Below the pieces are notes generated by a model. It was given only the letters and a program-made list of their open reading frames with translations, searched no databases and had not been told where the DNA came from. A stretch of 64,000 bases of DNA from Hydractinia symbiolongicarpus (lineage: Eukaryota > Cnidaria > Hydrozoa > Anthoathecata > Hydractiniidae): positions 34,809,851 to 34,873,850 of the forward strand of contig NC_079877.1 of the NCBI RefSeq assembly GCF_029227915.1, given 5' to 3'. Of the stretch, positions 25,698 to 38,900 are shown one piece after another. Position 1 is the first letter of the stretch, and each line of letters opens with the position of its first letter. The position numbers were made by a program, and so were the translations under genes.

Positions 25698-27398
25698 GAC
25701 CCAACCATTGTAACTCAAACGGACTGACACCGTTAGGAAGTCAATGAAACGTAGTTTTTGAAACTGTCCCTATTTCTTCAGCGCGCGATAACGGCTAGGA
25801 TCGGTCCCACAGTAGAGAATGACTTATCTATCAAAATTTTTTTAATGAAGCAATTTCACAGCGCCCAGTGTAATCGCTGAGTTCCGGGAATCATGTCAAA
25901 TTAAGAAGAATATTATTTCTTGGATCCAGTTCACTCACTTATCACATTTATAAGGTCACAGGCCAAACTTATTTCAATTAAGTTCCACAGGCAATCGTTT
26001 CACTGTTAAAAGCGATTTAACTTAGTATTATCCGAAAAATATCACTAAATACAAGTTGGTACGAATATGTGACGCAACCGTTGTAACTCAAACGGATTGA
26101 TACCGGCAAGAAGTCAATGAAATGTAGTTTTTGAGAATCTCTCTATTTCTTTAGCGCGTGCTAACGGCCAGGATTTGTCCCACAGTATAAAAAGACTTAT
26201 ATATCTAAAATTTTAAATAAAGTGCTACCATAGAGCCTAGTGTAATTCCTGAAATCCATCAATCATGTCGAATTAAGAAGAATGTTATGCCTTGGGGTCC
26301 AGTTGGCTCACTTATCACATTTATAAGGTCACAGTCCAGAATGAGTTCAATTAAGTCCCACAGTCAATCGTTTCACTGTTAAAAGCGATACAACTTAGTA
26401 ATATCGGAAAAAAATACCTAAACACATATTGGTACGAATATGTGAAGCAACTGTTGTAACTCAAACGGATTGACACCGTTAGAAAGTCAATGAAATTTTG
26501 TTTTGGAAACTGTCTCTACTTCTTCAGCGCAAACTAACGGCTAGGATTGGTCCCACAGTAAAAAGTGACTTATTTATCTTAATTTTTAAATAAATCGCTA
26601 TACCAGCGCCCAGTGTAATCGCTGAGTTCCAGCAATCATGTCAAGTTAAGCACAACGTTATTTCTTGTAGTCAAACTGGCATACTTATCACATTTATAAG
26701 GTCAAAGTCCACAATCAGTTCAATAAAGTCCCACAGTCAAACGTTTCACTGTTAAAAGCGATGCAACCTAGTAATATGAGAAAAATATGGCTAAATACAT
26801 GTTAGTACGAATATGTGACCCAACCGTTGTAACTCAAACGGACTGATACCGTTAGAAAATCAATGAAATGTGGTTTTTGAAACTGTCGCTATTTCTTCGG
26901 CACGCGATAACGGCTAGGATTCGTCCCACTGTAAAGAATGACTTATTTATCTTAATTTTTAAATAAAGCGCTACCACAGAGCCCAGTGTAATCGCTGAGT
27001 TCCGGCAATCACGTCAAACTAAGAAGAATGTTATTTCTTGGGGTCCAATTGGCTCACTTATCACATTCTTAAGTTCACAGTCTAGAATCAGTTCAATTAA
27101 GTCCCACAGTCAATCGTTGCACTGTTTAAAGCGATACAACTTAGTAATATCGCAAAAAGTCACTAAATACATGTTGATACGAATATGTGACGCAACCGTT
27201 GTATCTCAAACGGATTGACAACGTTAGAAATTCCATGAAATGTAGTTTTTGAAACTGTCTCTATTTCTTCAGCGCGAACTAACCGCTAGGATTGGTCCCA
27301 CAGTAAAAAATGACTTATTTATCTTAATTTTTAAATAAAGCGCTACCACAGCGCCCAGTGTAATCGCTGAGTTCCAGCAATCATGTCAAAATAAAAAG
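25691..27398 (+). repeat. Five-monomer higher-order repeat, unit 2 (1,708 bp)
   Basis: Nearly identical to unit 1, at an offset of exactly 1,708 bp, with isolated substitutions (for example GATTTGTCCC at about 26172). It begins immediately after the 156-bp deletion join and ends at the next one. The shared deletion shows that the shortened unit itself was copied, rather than deleted repeatedly. Confidence 0.85.
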
Positions 27399-27405
27399 AA
27401 TGTGT
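27393..27405 (+). repeat. 156-bp deletion join (copy 2 of 4)
   Basis: Same join as at 25691, exactly 1,708 bp downstream, with one adjacent substitution (CAAAATAAAAAG for CAAATTAAAAAG). The identical breakpoint indicates common descent. Confidence 0.85.
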
Positions 27406-29106
27406 GACCCAACCATTGTAACTCAAACGGACTGAAACCGTTAGGAAGTCAATGAAACGTAGTTTTTGAAACTGTCGCTATTTCTTCAGCGCGCGATAAC
27501 GGCTAGGATCGGTCCCACAGTAGAGAATGACTTATCTATCAAAATTTTTTTAATGAAGCAATTTCACAGCGCCCAGTGTAATCGCTGAGTTCCGGGAATC
27601 ATGTCAAATTAAGAAGAATATTATTTCTTGGATCCAGTTGACTCACTTATCACATTTATAAGGTCACAGGCCAAACTTATTTCAATTAAGTTCCACAGGC
27701 AATCGTTTCACTGTTAAAAGCGATTTAACTTAGTATTATCCGAAAAATATCACTAAATACAAGTTGGTACGAATATGTGACGCAACCGTTGTAACTCAAA
27801 CGGATTGATACCGGCAAGAAGTCAATGAAATGTAGTTTTTGAGAATCTCTCTATTTCTTTAGCGCGTGCTAACGGCCAGGATTGGTCCCACAGTATAAAA
27901 AGACTTATATATCTAAAATTTTAAATAAAGTGCTACCATAGAGCCTAGTGTAATTCCTGAAATCCATCAATCATGTCGAATTAAGAAGAATGTTATGCCT
28001 TGGGGTCCAGTTGGCTCACTTATCACATTTATAAGGTCACAGTCCAGAATGAGTTCAATTAAGTCCCACAGTCAATCGTTTCACTGTTAAAAGCGATACA
28101 ACTTAGTAATATCGGAAAAAAATACCTAAACACATATTGGTACGAATATGTGAAGCAACCGTTGTAACTCAAACGGATTGACACCGTTAGAAAGTCAATG
28201 AAATTTTGTTTTGGAAACTGTCTCTACTTCTTCAGCGCAAACTAACGGCTAGGATTGGTCCCACAGTAAAAAGTGACTTATTTATCTTAATTTTTAAATA
28301 AATCGCTATACCAGCGCCCAGTGTAATCGCTGAGTTCCAGCAATCATGTCAAGTTAAGCACAACGTTATTTCTTGTAGTCAAACTGGCATACTTATCACA
28401 TTTATAAGGTCAAAGTCCACAATCAGTTAAATAAAGTCCCACAGTCAAACGTTTCACTGTTAAAAGCGATGCAACCTAGTAATATGAGAAAAATATGGCT
28501 AAATATATGTTAGTACGAATATGTGACCCAACCGGTGTAACTCAAACGGACTGATACCGTTAGAAAATCAATGAAATGTGGTTTTTGAAACTGTCGCTAT
28601 TTCTTCAGCGCGCGATAACGGCTAGGATTCGTCCCACTGTAAAGAATGACTTATTTATCTTAATTTTTAAATAAAGCGCTACCACAGAGCCCAGTGTAAT
28701 CGCTGAGTTCCGGCAATCACGTCAAACTAAGAAGAATGTTATTTCTTGGGGTCCAATTGGCTCACTTATCACATTCTTAAGTTCACAGTCTAGAATCAGT
28801 TCAATTAAGTCCCACAGTCAATCGTTGCACTGTTTAAAGCGACACAACTTAGTAATATCGGAAAAAGTCACTAAATACATGTTGATACGAATATGTGACG
28901 CAACCGTTGTATCTCAAACGGATTGACAACGTTAGAAATTCCATGAAATATAGTTTTTGAAACTGTCTCTATTTCTTCAGCGCGAACTAACCGCTAGGAT
29001 TGGTCCCACAGTAAAAAATGACTTATTTATCTTAATTTTTTAATAAAGCGCTACCACAGCGCCCAGTGTAATCGCTGAGTTCCAGCAATCATGTCAAATT
29101 AAAAAG
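27399..29106 (+). repeat. Five-monomer higher-order repeat, unit 3
   Basis: This third consecutive unit has the same order of monomer variants as the preceding two. Its right neighbour differs: the monomer at 29040-29410 is full length, so the deletion marker is absent at the 29107 border. It carries its own marks ACCGGTGTAACTC and GCGACACAACTTAG, which are inherited by the units near 32.1 and 37.9 kb. Confidence 0.82.
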
Positions 29107-32100
29107 AATGTTATTTCTTGGGGTCCAGTTGACTCACTTATCACATTTATAAGGTCACAGTCCAGAAACAATTCAATTAAGTCCCACAGTCAATCGCTTC
29201 ACTGTTAAAAGCGATACAACTTAGTAATATCGGATAAAAATCATTAAGTACCTGTGGGGACGAATGTGTGACCCAACCATTGTAACTCAAACGGACTGAC
29301 ACCGTTAGGAAGTCAATGAAACGTAGTTTTTGAAACTGTCGCTATTTCTTCAGCGCGCGATAACGGCTAGGATCGGTCCCACAGTAGAGAATGACTTATC
29401 TATCAAAATTTTTTTAATGAAGCAATTTCACAGCGCCCACTGTAATCGCTGAGTTCCGGGAATCATGTCAAATTAAAAAGAATATTATTTCTTGGATCCA
29501 GTTGACTCACTTATCACATTTATAAGGTCACAGGCCAAACTTATTTCAATTAAGTTCCACAGGCAATCGTTTCACTGTTAAAAGCGATTTAACTTAGTAT
29601 TATCCGAAAAATATCACTAAATACATGTTGGTACAAATATGTGACGCAACCGTTGTAACTCCAACGGATTGATACCGGCAAGAAGTCAATGAAATGTAGT
29701 CTTTTAGAATGTCTCTATTTCTTCAGTGCGTGCTGATGGCCAGGATTGGTGCCACAGTAAAGAAAGACTTATTTACCTAAATTTTTAAAGAAAGCGCTAC
29801 CAGAGATCCCAGTGTAATCGCTGAGTTCCGGCAATCATGTCAAATTAAGAAGAATATTATTTCTTGGATCCAGTTGACTCACTTATCAAATTTATAAGGT
29901 CACAGGCCAAACTTATTTCAATTAAGTTCCACAGGCAATCGTTTCACTGTTAAAAGCGATTTAACTTAGTATTATCCGAAAAATATCACTAAATACATGT
30001 TGGTACGAATATGTGACGCAACCGTTGTTACCTAAACCGATTGATACCGGCAAGAAGTCGATGAAATGTAGTTTTTGAGAATCTCTCTATTTCTTTAGCG
30101 CGTGCTAACGGCCAGAATTGGTCCCACAGTATAAAAAGACTTATATATCTAAATTTTTAAATAAAGTGCTACCATAGAGCCTGATGTAAATCCTGAAATC
30201 CATCAATCATGTCGAATTAAGAAGAATGTTATTCCTTGGGGTCCAGTTGGCTCACTTATCACATTGATAAGGTCACAGTCCAGAATGAGTTCAATTAAGT
30301 CCCACAGTCAATCGTTTCACTGTTAAAAGCGATACAACTTAGTAATATCGGAAAAAAATACCTAAACACATATTGGTACGAATATGTGACGCAACCGTTG
30401 TAACTCAAACGGATTGACACCGTTAGAAAGTCAATGAAATTTTGTTTTGGAAACTGTCGCTATTTCTTCAGCGCGCGATAACGGCTAGGATTCGTCCCAC
30501 TGTAAAGAATGACTTATTTATCTTAATTTTTAAATAAAGCGCTACCACAGAGCCCAGTGTAATCGCTGAGTTCCGGCAATCACGTCAAACTAAGAAGAAT
30601 GTTATTTCTTGGGGTCCAATTGGCTCACTTATCACATTCTTAAGTTCACAGTCTAGAATCAGTTCAATTAAGTCCCACAGTCAATCGTTGCACTGTTTAA
30701 AGCGATACAACTTAGTAATATCGGAAAAAGTCACTAAATACATGTTGATACGAATATGTGACGCAACCGTTGTATCTCAAACGGATTGACAACGTTAGAA
30801 ATTCCATGAAATGTAGTTTTTGAAACTGTCTCTATTTCTTCAGCGCGAACTAACCGCTAGGATTGGTCCCACAGTAAAAAATGACTTATTTATCTTAATT
30901 TTTAAATAAAGCGCTACCACAGCGCCCAGTGTAATCGCTGAGTTCCAGCAATCATGTCAAATTAAAAAGAATGTGTGACCCAACCATTGTAACTCAAACG
31001 GACTGAAACCGTTAGGAAGTCAATGAAACGTAGTTTTTGAAACTGTCGCTATTTCTTCAGCGCGCGATAACGGCTAGGATCGGTCCCACAGTAGAGAATG
31101 ACTTATCTATCAAAATTTTTTTAATGAAGCAATTTCACAGCGCCCAGTGTAATCGCTGAGTTCCGGGAATCATGTCAAATTAAGAAGAATATTATTTCTT
31201 GGATCCAGTTGACTCACTTATCACATTTATAAGGTCACAGGCCAAACTTATTTCAATTAAGTTCCACAGGCAATCGTTTCACTGTTAAAAGCGATTTAAC
31301 TTAGTATTATCCGAAAAATATCACTAAATACAAGTTGGTACGAATATGTGACGCAACCGTTGTAACTCAAACGGATTGATACCGGCAAGAAGTCAATGAA
31401 ATGTAGTTTTTGAGAATCTCTCTATTTCTTTAGCACGTGCTAACGGCCAGGATTGGTCCCACAGTATAAAAAGACTTATATATCTAAAATTTTAAATAAA
31501 GTGCTACCATAGAGCCTAGTGTAATTCCTGAAATCCATCAATCATGTCGAATTAAGAAGAATGTTATGCCTTGGGGTCCAGTTGGCTCACTTATCACATT
31601 TATAAGGTCACAGTCCAGAATGAGTTCAATTAAGTCCCACAGTCAATCGTTTCACTGTTAAAAGCGATACAACTTAGTAATATCGGAAAAAAATACCAAA
31701 AACATATTGGTACGAATATGTGAAGCAACCGTTGTAACTCAAACGGATTGACACCGTTAGAAAGTCAATGAAATTTTGTTTTGGAAACTGTCTCTACTTC
31801 TTCAGCGCAAACTAACGGCTAGGATTGGTCCCACAGTAAAAAGTGACTTATTTATCTTAATTTTTAAATAAATCGCTATACCAGCGCCCAGTGTAATCGC
31901 TGAGTTCCAGCAATCATGTCAAGTTAAGCACAACGTTATTTCTTGTAGTCAAACTGGCATACTTATCACATTTATAAGGTCAAAGTCCACAATCAGTTAA
32001 ATAAAGTGCCACAGTCAAACGTTTCACTGTTAAAAGCGATGCAACCTAGTAATATGAGAAAAATATGGCTAAATATATGTTAGTACGAATATGTGACCCA

Positions 32101-32676
32101 ACCGGTGTAACTCAAACGGACTGATACCGTTAGAAAATCAATGAAATGTGGTTTTTGAAACTGTCGCTATTTCTTCAGCGCGCGATAACGGCTAGGATTC
32201 GTCCCACTGTAAAGAATGACTTATTTATCTTAATTTTTAAATAAAGCGCTACCACAGAGCCCAGTGTAATCGCTGAGTTCCGGCAATCACGTCAAACTAA
32301 GAAGAATGTTATTTCTTGGGGTCCAATTGGCTCACTTATCACATTCTTAAGTTCACAGTCTAGAATCAGTTCAATTAAGTCCCACAGTCAATCGTTGCAC
32401 TGTTTAAAGCGACACAACTTAGTAATATCGGAAAAAGTCACTAAATACATGTTGATACGAATATGTGACGCAACCGTTGTATCTCAAACGGATTGACAAC
32501 GTTAGAAATTCCATGAAATGTAGTTTTTGAAACTGTCTCTATTTCTTCAGCGCGAACTAACCGCTAGGATTGGTCCCACAGTAAAAAATGACTTATTTAT
32601 CTTAATTTTTAAATAAAGCGCTACCACAGCGCCCAGTGTAATCGCTGAGTTCCAGCAATCATGTCAAATTAAAAAG
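29107..32676 (+). repeat. Compound ~3,570-bp repeat: full plus shortened five-monomer units
   Basis: A full-length unit (29107-30969, 1,863 bp) is followed by a shortened one (30970-32676, 1,707 bp). The full unit contains two monomers not seen in units 1-3, marked by GGTACAAATATGTG with CTCCAACGG (29631) and by GTTACCTAAACCG (about 30030). AAAAAGAATGTTATTTCTTG at 29101 recurs at 32671 and GTACAAATAT at 29631 recurs at 33200, so the compound repeats at an offset of about 3,570 bp. Confidence 0.8.
30964..30976 (+). repeat. 156-bp deletion join (copy 3 of 4)
   Basis: Same breakpoint as at 25691 and 27399. It lies at the border between a full five-monomer unit and a shortened one. Confidence 0.85.
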
Positions 32677-34320
32677 AATGTTATTTCTTGGGGTCCAGTT
32701 GACTCACTTATCACATTTATAAGGTCACAGTCCAGAAACAATTCAATTAAGTCCCACAGTCAATCGCTTCACTGTTAAAAGCGATACAATTAGTAATATC
32801 GGATAAAAATCATTAAGTACCTGTGGGGACGAATGTGTGACCCAACCATTGTAACTCAAACGGACTGACACCGTTAGGAAGTCAATGAAACGTAGTTTTT
32901 AAAACTGTCGCTATTTCTTCAGCGCGCGATAACGGCTAGGATCGGTCCCACAGTAGAGAATGACTTATCTATCAAAATTTTTTTAATGAAGCAATTTCAC
33001 AGCGCCCACTGTAATCGCTGAGTTCCGGGAATCATGTCAAATTAAAAAGAATATTATTTCTTGGATCCAGTTGACTCACTTATCACATTTATAAGGTCAC
33101 AGGCCAAACTTATTTCAATTAAGTTCCACAGGCAATCGTTTCACTGTTAAAAGCGATTTAACTTAGTATTATCCGAAAAATATCACTAAATACATGTTGG
33201 TACAAATATGTGACGCAACCGTTGTAACTCCAACGGATTGATACCGGCAAGAAGTCAATGAAATGTAGTCTTTTAGAATGTCTCTATTTCTTCAGTGCGT
33301 GCTAATGGCCAGGATTGGTGCCACAGTAAAGAAAGACTTATTTATCTAAATTTTTAAAGAAAGCGCTACCAGAGATCCTAGTGTAATCGCTGAGTTCCGG
33401 CAATCATGTCAAATTAAGAAGAATATTATTTCTTGGATCCAGTTGACTCACTTATCAAATTTATAAGGTCACAGGCCAAACTTATTTCAATTAAGTTCCA
33501 CAGGCAATCGTTTCACTGTTAAAAGCGATTTAACTTAGTATTATCCGAAAAATATCACTAAATACATGTTGGTACGAATATGTGACGCAACCGTTGTTAC
33601 CTAAACCGATTGATACCGGCTAGAAGTCGATGAAATGTAGTTTTTGAGAATCTCTCTATTTCTTTAGCGCGTGCTAACGGCCAGAATTGGTCCCCCAGTA
33701 TAAAAAGACTTATATATCTAAATTTTTAAATAAAGTGCTACCATAGAGCCTGATGTAATTCCTGAAATCCATCAATTATGTCGAATTAAGAAGAATGTTA
33801 TTCCTTGGGGTCCAGTTGGCTCACTTATCACATTGATAAGGTCACAGTCCAGAATGAGTTCAATTAAGTCCCACAGTCAATCGTTTCACTGTTAAAAGCG
33901 ATACAACTTAGTAATATCGGAAAAAAATACCTAAACACATATTGGTACGAATATGTGACGCAACCGTTGTAACTCAAACGGATTGACACCGTTAGAAAGT
34001 CAATGAAATTTTGTTTTGGAAACTGTCTCTACTTCTTCAGCGCAAACTAACGGCTAAGATTGGTCCCACAGTAAAAAGTGACTTATTTATCTTAAGTTTT
34101 AAATAAATCGCTACAACAGCGCCCAGTGTAATCGCTGAGTTCCAGCAATCATGTCAAGTTAAGCACAACGTTATTTCTTGTAGTCAAACTGGCATACTTA
34201 TCACATTTATAAGGTCAAAGTCCACAATCAGTTCAATAAAGTCCCACAGTCAATCGTTTCATTGTTAAAAGCGATACAACTTAGTAATATCGGAAAAAAA
34301 TATCTAAACACATGTTGGTA
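32677..34320 (+). repeat. Second full five-monomer unit, cut short by mosaic segment
   Basis: This segment matches 29107-30440 at an offset of 3,570 bp and matches 38485-40126 at an offset of 5,808 bp. It stops following the 40-kb copy at about 34318, inside the dyad element of a monomer with AAAAAAATATCTAAACACATG. From there the sequence switches to a different subfamily. Confidence 0.8.
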
Positions 34321-35975
34321 CGAATATGTGACGCAACCGTTGTAACTCAAACGGATTGATACCGGCCAGAAGTCAATGAAATGTAGTTTTTTAGAATCTC
34401 TCTATTTCTTCAGCGCGTTGTAACGGCCAGGATTGGTCCCACAGTATAAAAAGACTTATTTATCTAAGTTTTTAAATAAAATGCTACCACAGAGCCTAGT
34501 GTAATTCCTGAAATCCAGCAAACATGTCGAATTAAGAAGAATGTTTTTCCTTGGAGTCCAATTGGCTCATCTATCACATTTATAAGGTGACAGTCCGGAA
34601 TCAGTTCAATTAAGTCCCGCAATCAATCGTTTCACTGTTAAAAGCGATACAACTTAGTAATATGGAAAAAAAATCACTAAATACATGTTGGTACGAATAT
34701 GTGATGCAACCGTTGTAACTCAAACGGATTGACACCGTTAGAAAGTCAATGAAATGTAATTTTTGAAACTGTCTCTACTTTATCAGCGCGAACTAACGGC
34801 TAGGAATGGTCCCACATTAGAAAATGACTTATTTATCTTAATTTTTTAATAAAGCGCTACCACAACACCCAGTGTAATTGCAGAGTTCCAGCAATTATGT
34901 CAAATTAAAAACACTGTTATTTCTTGTAGTCAAACTGGCTCATTTATCACATTTATAAGGTCAAATTCCAAAATCAGTTCAATTAAGTCCCACAGTAAAA
35001 CGTTTCACTGTTAAAAGCGATGCAGCCTAGTAATATCCGAACACTATCCCTAAATACATGTTGGTACGAATATGTGACCCAACCGGTGTAACTCAAACGG
35101 ACTGATACCGTTAGAAAATCAATGAAATGTGGTTTTTGAAACTGTCGCTATTTCTTCAGCGCGCGATAACGGCTACGATTCGTCCCACTGTAAAGAATGA
35201 CTTATTTATCTTAATTTTTAAATAAAGCGCTACCACAGAGCCCAGTGTAATCGCTGAGTTCCGGCAATCACGTCAAACTAAGAAGAATGTTATTTCTTGG
35301 GGTCCAATTGGCTCACTTATCACATTCTTAAGTTCACAGTCTAGAATCAGTTCAATTAAGTCCCACAGTCAATCGTTGCACTGTTTAAAGCGACACAACT
35401 TAGTAATATCGGAAAAATATCACTAAATACATGTTGGTACGAATGTGTGACGCAACCGTTGTAACTGAAACGGATTGACACCGTTAGAAAGTCAATGAAA
35501 TGTACTTTTTAGAGCTGCCTCTACTTCTTCAGCGCAAACTAACGGCTAGGATTGGTCCCACAGTAAAGAATGACTTATCTATCTAAATTTTTTAATGAAG
35601 CACTATCACAGCGCCTAGTGTAATCGCTGAGTTCCGGCAATCATATCAAATTAGGAAGAATGTTATTTCTTGGAGTCCAGTTGACTCACTTATCACATTT
35701 ATAAGGTCACAGTCCAAAGTTAGTTCAATTAAGTTCCACAGGCAATCGTTTCACTGTTAAAAGCGATACAACTTACTAATATCGGAAAAAAATCACTAAC
35801 TACATGTTGGTGCGAATATGCGACGCAACGGTTGTAACTCAAACAGACTGATACGGTTAGAAAGTCATTGAAATGTAGTTTTTGAAACTGTCGCTATTTC
35901 TTCAGCGCGCGATAATGGCTAGGATTGGTCCCACAGTAAAAAATTACTTATTTATCTAAATATTTAAATGAAGCG
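34321..35975 (+). repeat. Mosaic segment assembled from distant parts of array 1
   Basis: Four successive stretches match different places. About 34330-35060 matches the 19.5-20.24 kb block (TCCCGCAATCAATCG at 34615, offset 14,816). About 35065-35405 matches 28.5-28.85 kb (CCCAACCGGTGTAACTC, GCGACACAAC). About 35410-35545 holds an odd monomer end (TTTTTAGAGCTGCCTCTAC) with no close partner in the window. About 35555-35970 matches 22.26-22.65 kb (AATCATATCAAATTAGG, GAATATGCGACGCAACGG). The monomer register is kept throughout, so the pieces joined in phase. Confidence 0.75.
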
Positions 35976-38900
35976 CTATACCAGCGCCCAGTGTAATCGC
36001 TGAGTTCCAGCAATCATGTCAAGTTAAGCACAACGTTATTTCTTGTAGTCAAACTGGCATACTTATCACATTTATAAGGTCAAAGTCCACAATCAGTTCA
36101 ATAAAGTCCCACAGTCAAACGTTTCACTGTTAAAAGCGATGCAACCTAGTAATATGAGAAAAATATGGCTAAATACATGTTGGTACGAATATGTGATCCA
36201 ACCGTTGTAACTCAAACGGACTGATACCGTTAGAAAATCAATGAAATGTGGTTTTTGAAACTGTCGCTATTTCTTCAGCGCGCGATAACGGCTAGGATTC
36301 GTCCCACTGTAAAGAATGACTTATTTATCTTAATTTTTAAATAAATCGCTACCACAGAGCCCAGTGTAATCGCTGAGTTCCGGCAATCACGTCAAACTAA
36401 GAAGAATGTTATTTCTTGGGGTCCAATTGGCTCACTTATCACATTCTTAAGTTCACAGTCTAGAATCAGTTCAATTAAGTCCCACAGTCAATCGTTGCAC
36501 TGTTTAAAGCGATACAACTTAGTAATATCGGAAAAAGTCACTAAATACATGTTGATACGAAAATGTGACGCAACCGTTGTATCTCAAGCGGATTGACAAC
36601 GTTAGAAATTCCATGAAATGTAGTTTTTGAAACTGTCTCTATTTCTTCAGCGCGAACTAACCGCTAGGATTGGTCCCACAGTAAAAAATGACTTATTTAT
36701 CTTAATTTTTAAATAAAGCGCTACCACAGCGCCCAGTGTAATCGCTGAGTTCCAGCAATCATGTCAAATTAAAAAGAATGTGTGACCCAACCATTGTAAC
36801 TCAAACGGACTGAAACCGTTAGGAGGTCAATGAAACGTAGTTTTTGAAACTGTCGCTATTTCTTCAGCGCGCGATAACGGCTAGGATCGGTCCCACAGTA
36901 GAGAATGACTTATCTATCAAAATTTTTTTAATGAAGCAATTTCACAGCGCCCAGTGTAATCGCTGAGTTCCGGGAATCATTGCAAATTAAGAAGAATATT
37001 ATTTCTTGGATCCAGTTGACTCACTTATCACATTTATAAGGTCACAGGCCAAACTTATTTCAATTAAGTTCCACAGGCAATCGTTTCACTGTTAAAAGCG
37101 ATTTAACTTAGTATTATCCGAAAAATATCACTAAATACAAGTTGGTACGAATATTTGACGCAACCGTTGTAACTCAAACGGATTGATACCGGCAAGAAGT
37201 CAATGAAATGTAGTTTTTGAGAATCTCTCTATTTCTTTAGCGCGTGCTAACGGACAGGATTGGTCCCACAGTATAAAAAGACTTATATATCTAAAATTTT
37301 AAATAAAGTGCTACCATAGAGCCTAGTGTAATTCCTGAAATCCATCAATCATGTCGAATTAAGAAGAATGTTATGCCTTGGGGTCCAGTTGGCTCACTTA
37401 TCACATTTATAAGGTCACAGTCCAGAATGAGTTCAATTAAGTCCCACAGTCAATCGTTTCACTGTTAAAAGCGATACAACTTAGTAATATCGGAAAAAAA
37501 TACCTAAACACATATTGGTACGAATATCTGAAGCAACCGTTGTAACTCAAACGGATTGACACCGTTAGAAAGTCAATGAAATTTTGTTTTGAAAACTGTC
37601 TCTACTTCTTCAGCGCAAACTAACGGCTAGGATTGGTCCCACAGTAAAAAGTGACTTATTTATCTTAATTTTTAAATAAATCGCTATACCAGCGCCCAGT
37701 GTAATCGCTGAGTTCCAGCAATCATGTCAAGTTAAGCACAACGTTATTTCTTGTAGTCAAACTGGCATACTTATCACATTTATAAGGTCAAAGTCCACAA
37801 TCAGTTAAATAAAGTCCCACAGTCAAACGTTTCACTGTTAAAAGCGATGCAACCTAGTAATATGAGAAAAATATGGCTAAATATATGTTAGTACGAATAT
37901 GTGACCCAACCGGTGTAACTCAAACGGACTGATACCGTTAGAAAATCAATGAAATGTGGTTTTTGAAACTGTCGCTATTTCTTCAGCGCGCGATAACGGC
38001 TACGATTCGTCCCACTGTAAAGAATGACTTATTTATCTTAATTTTTAAATAAAGCGCTACCACAGAGCCCAGTGTAATCGCCGAGTTCCGGCAATCACGT
38101 CAAACTAAGAAGAATGTTATTTCTTGGGGTCCAATTGGCTCACTTATCACATTCTTAAGTTCACAGTCTAGAATCAGTTCAATTAAGTCCCACAGTCAAT
38201 CGTTGCACTGTTTAAAGCGACACAACTTAGTAATATCGGAAAAAGTCACTAAATACATGTTGATACGAATATGTGACGCAACCGTTGTATCTCAAACGGA
38301 TTGACAACGTTAGAAATTCCATGAAATGTAGTTTTTGAAACTGTCTCTATTTCTTCAGCGCGAACTAACCGCTAGGATTGGTCCCACAGTAAAAAATGAC
38401 TTATTTATCTTAATTTTTAAATAAAGCGCTACCACAGCGCCCAGTGTAATCGCTTAGTTCCAGCAATCATGTCAAATTAAAAAGAATGTTATTTCTTGGG
38501 GTCCAGTTGACTCACTTATCACATTTATAAGGTCACAGTCCAGAAACAATTCAATTAAGTCCCACAGTCAATCGCTTCACTGTTAAAAGCGATACAATTA
38601 GTAATATCGGATAAAAATCATTAAGTACCTGTGGGGACGAATGTGTGACCCAACCATTGTAACTCAAACGGACTGACACCGTTAGGAAGTCAATGAAACG
38701 TAGTTTTTGAAACTGTCGCTATTTCTTCAGCGCGCGATAACGGCTAGGATCGGTCCCACAGTAGAGAATGACTTATCTATCAAAATTTTTTTAATGAAGC
38801 AATTTCACAGCGCCCACTGTAATCGCTGAGTTCCGGGAATCATGTCAAATTAAAAAGAATATTATTTCTTGGATCCAGTTGACTCACTTATCACATTTAT

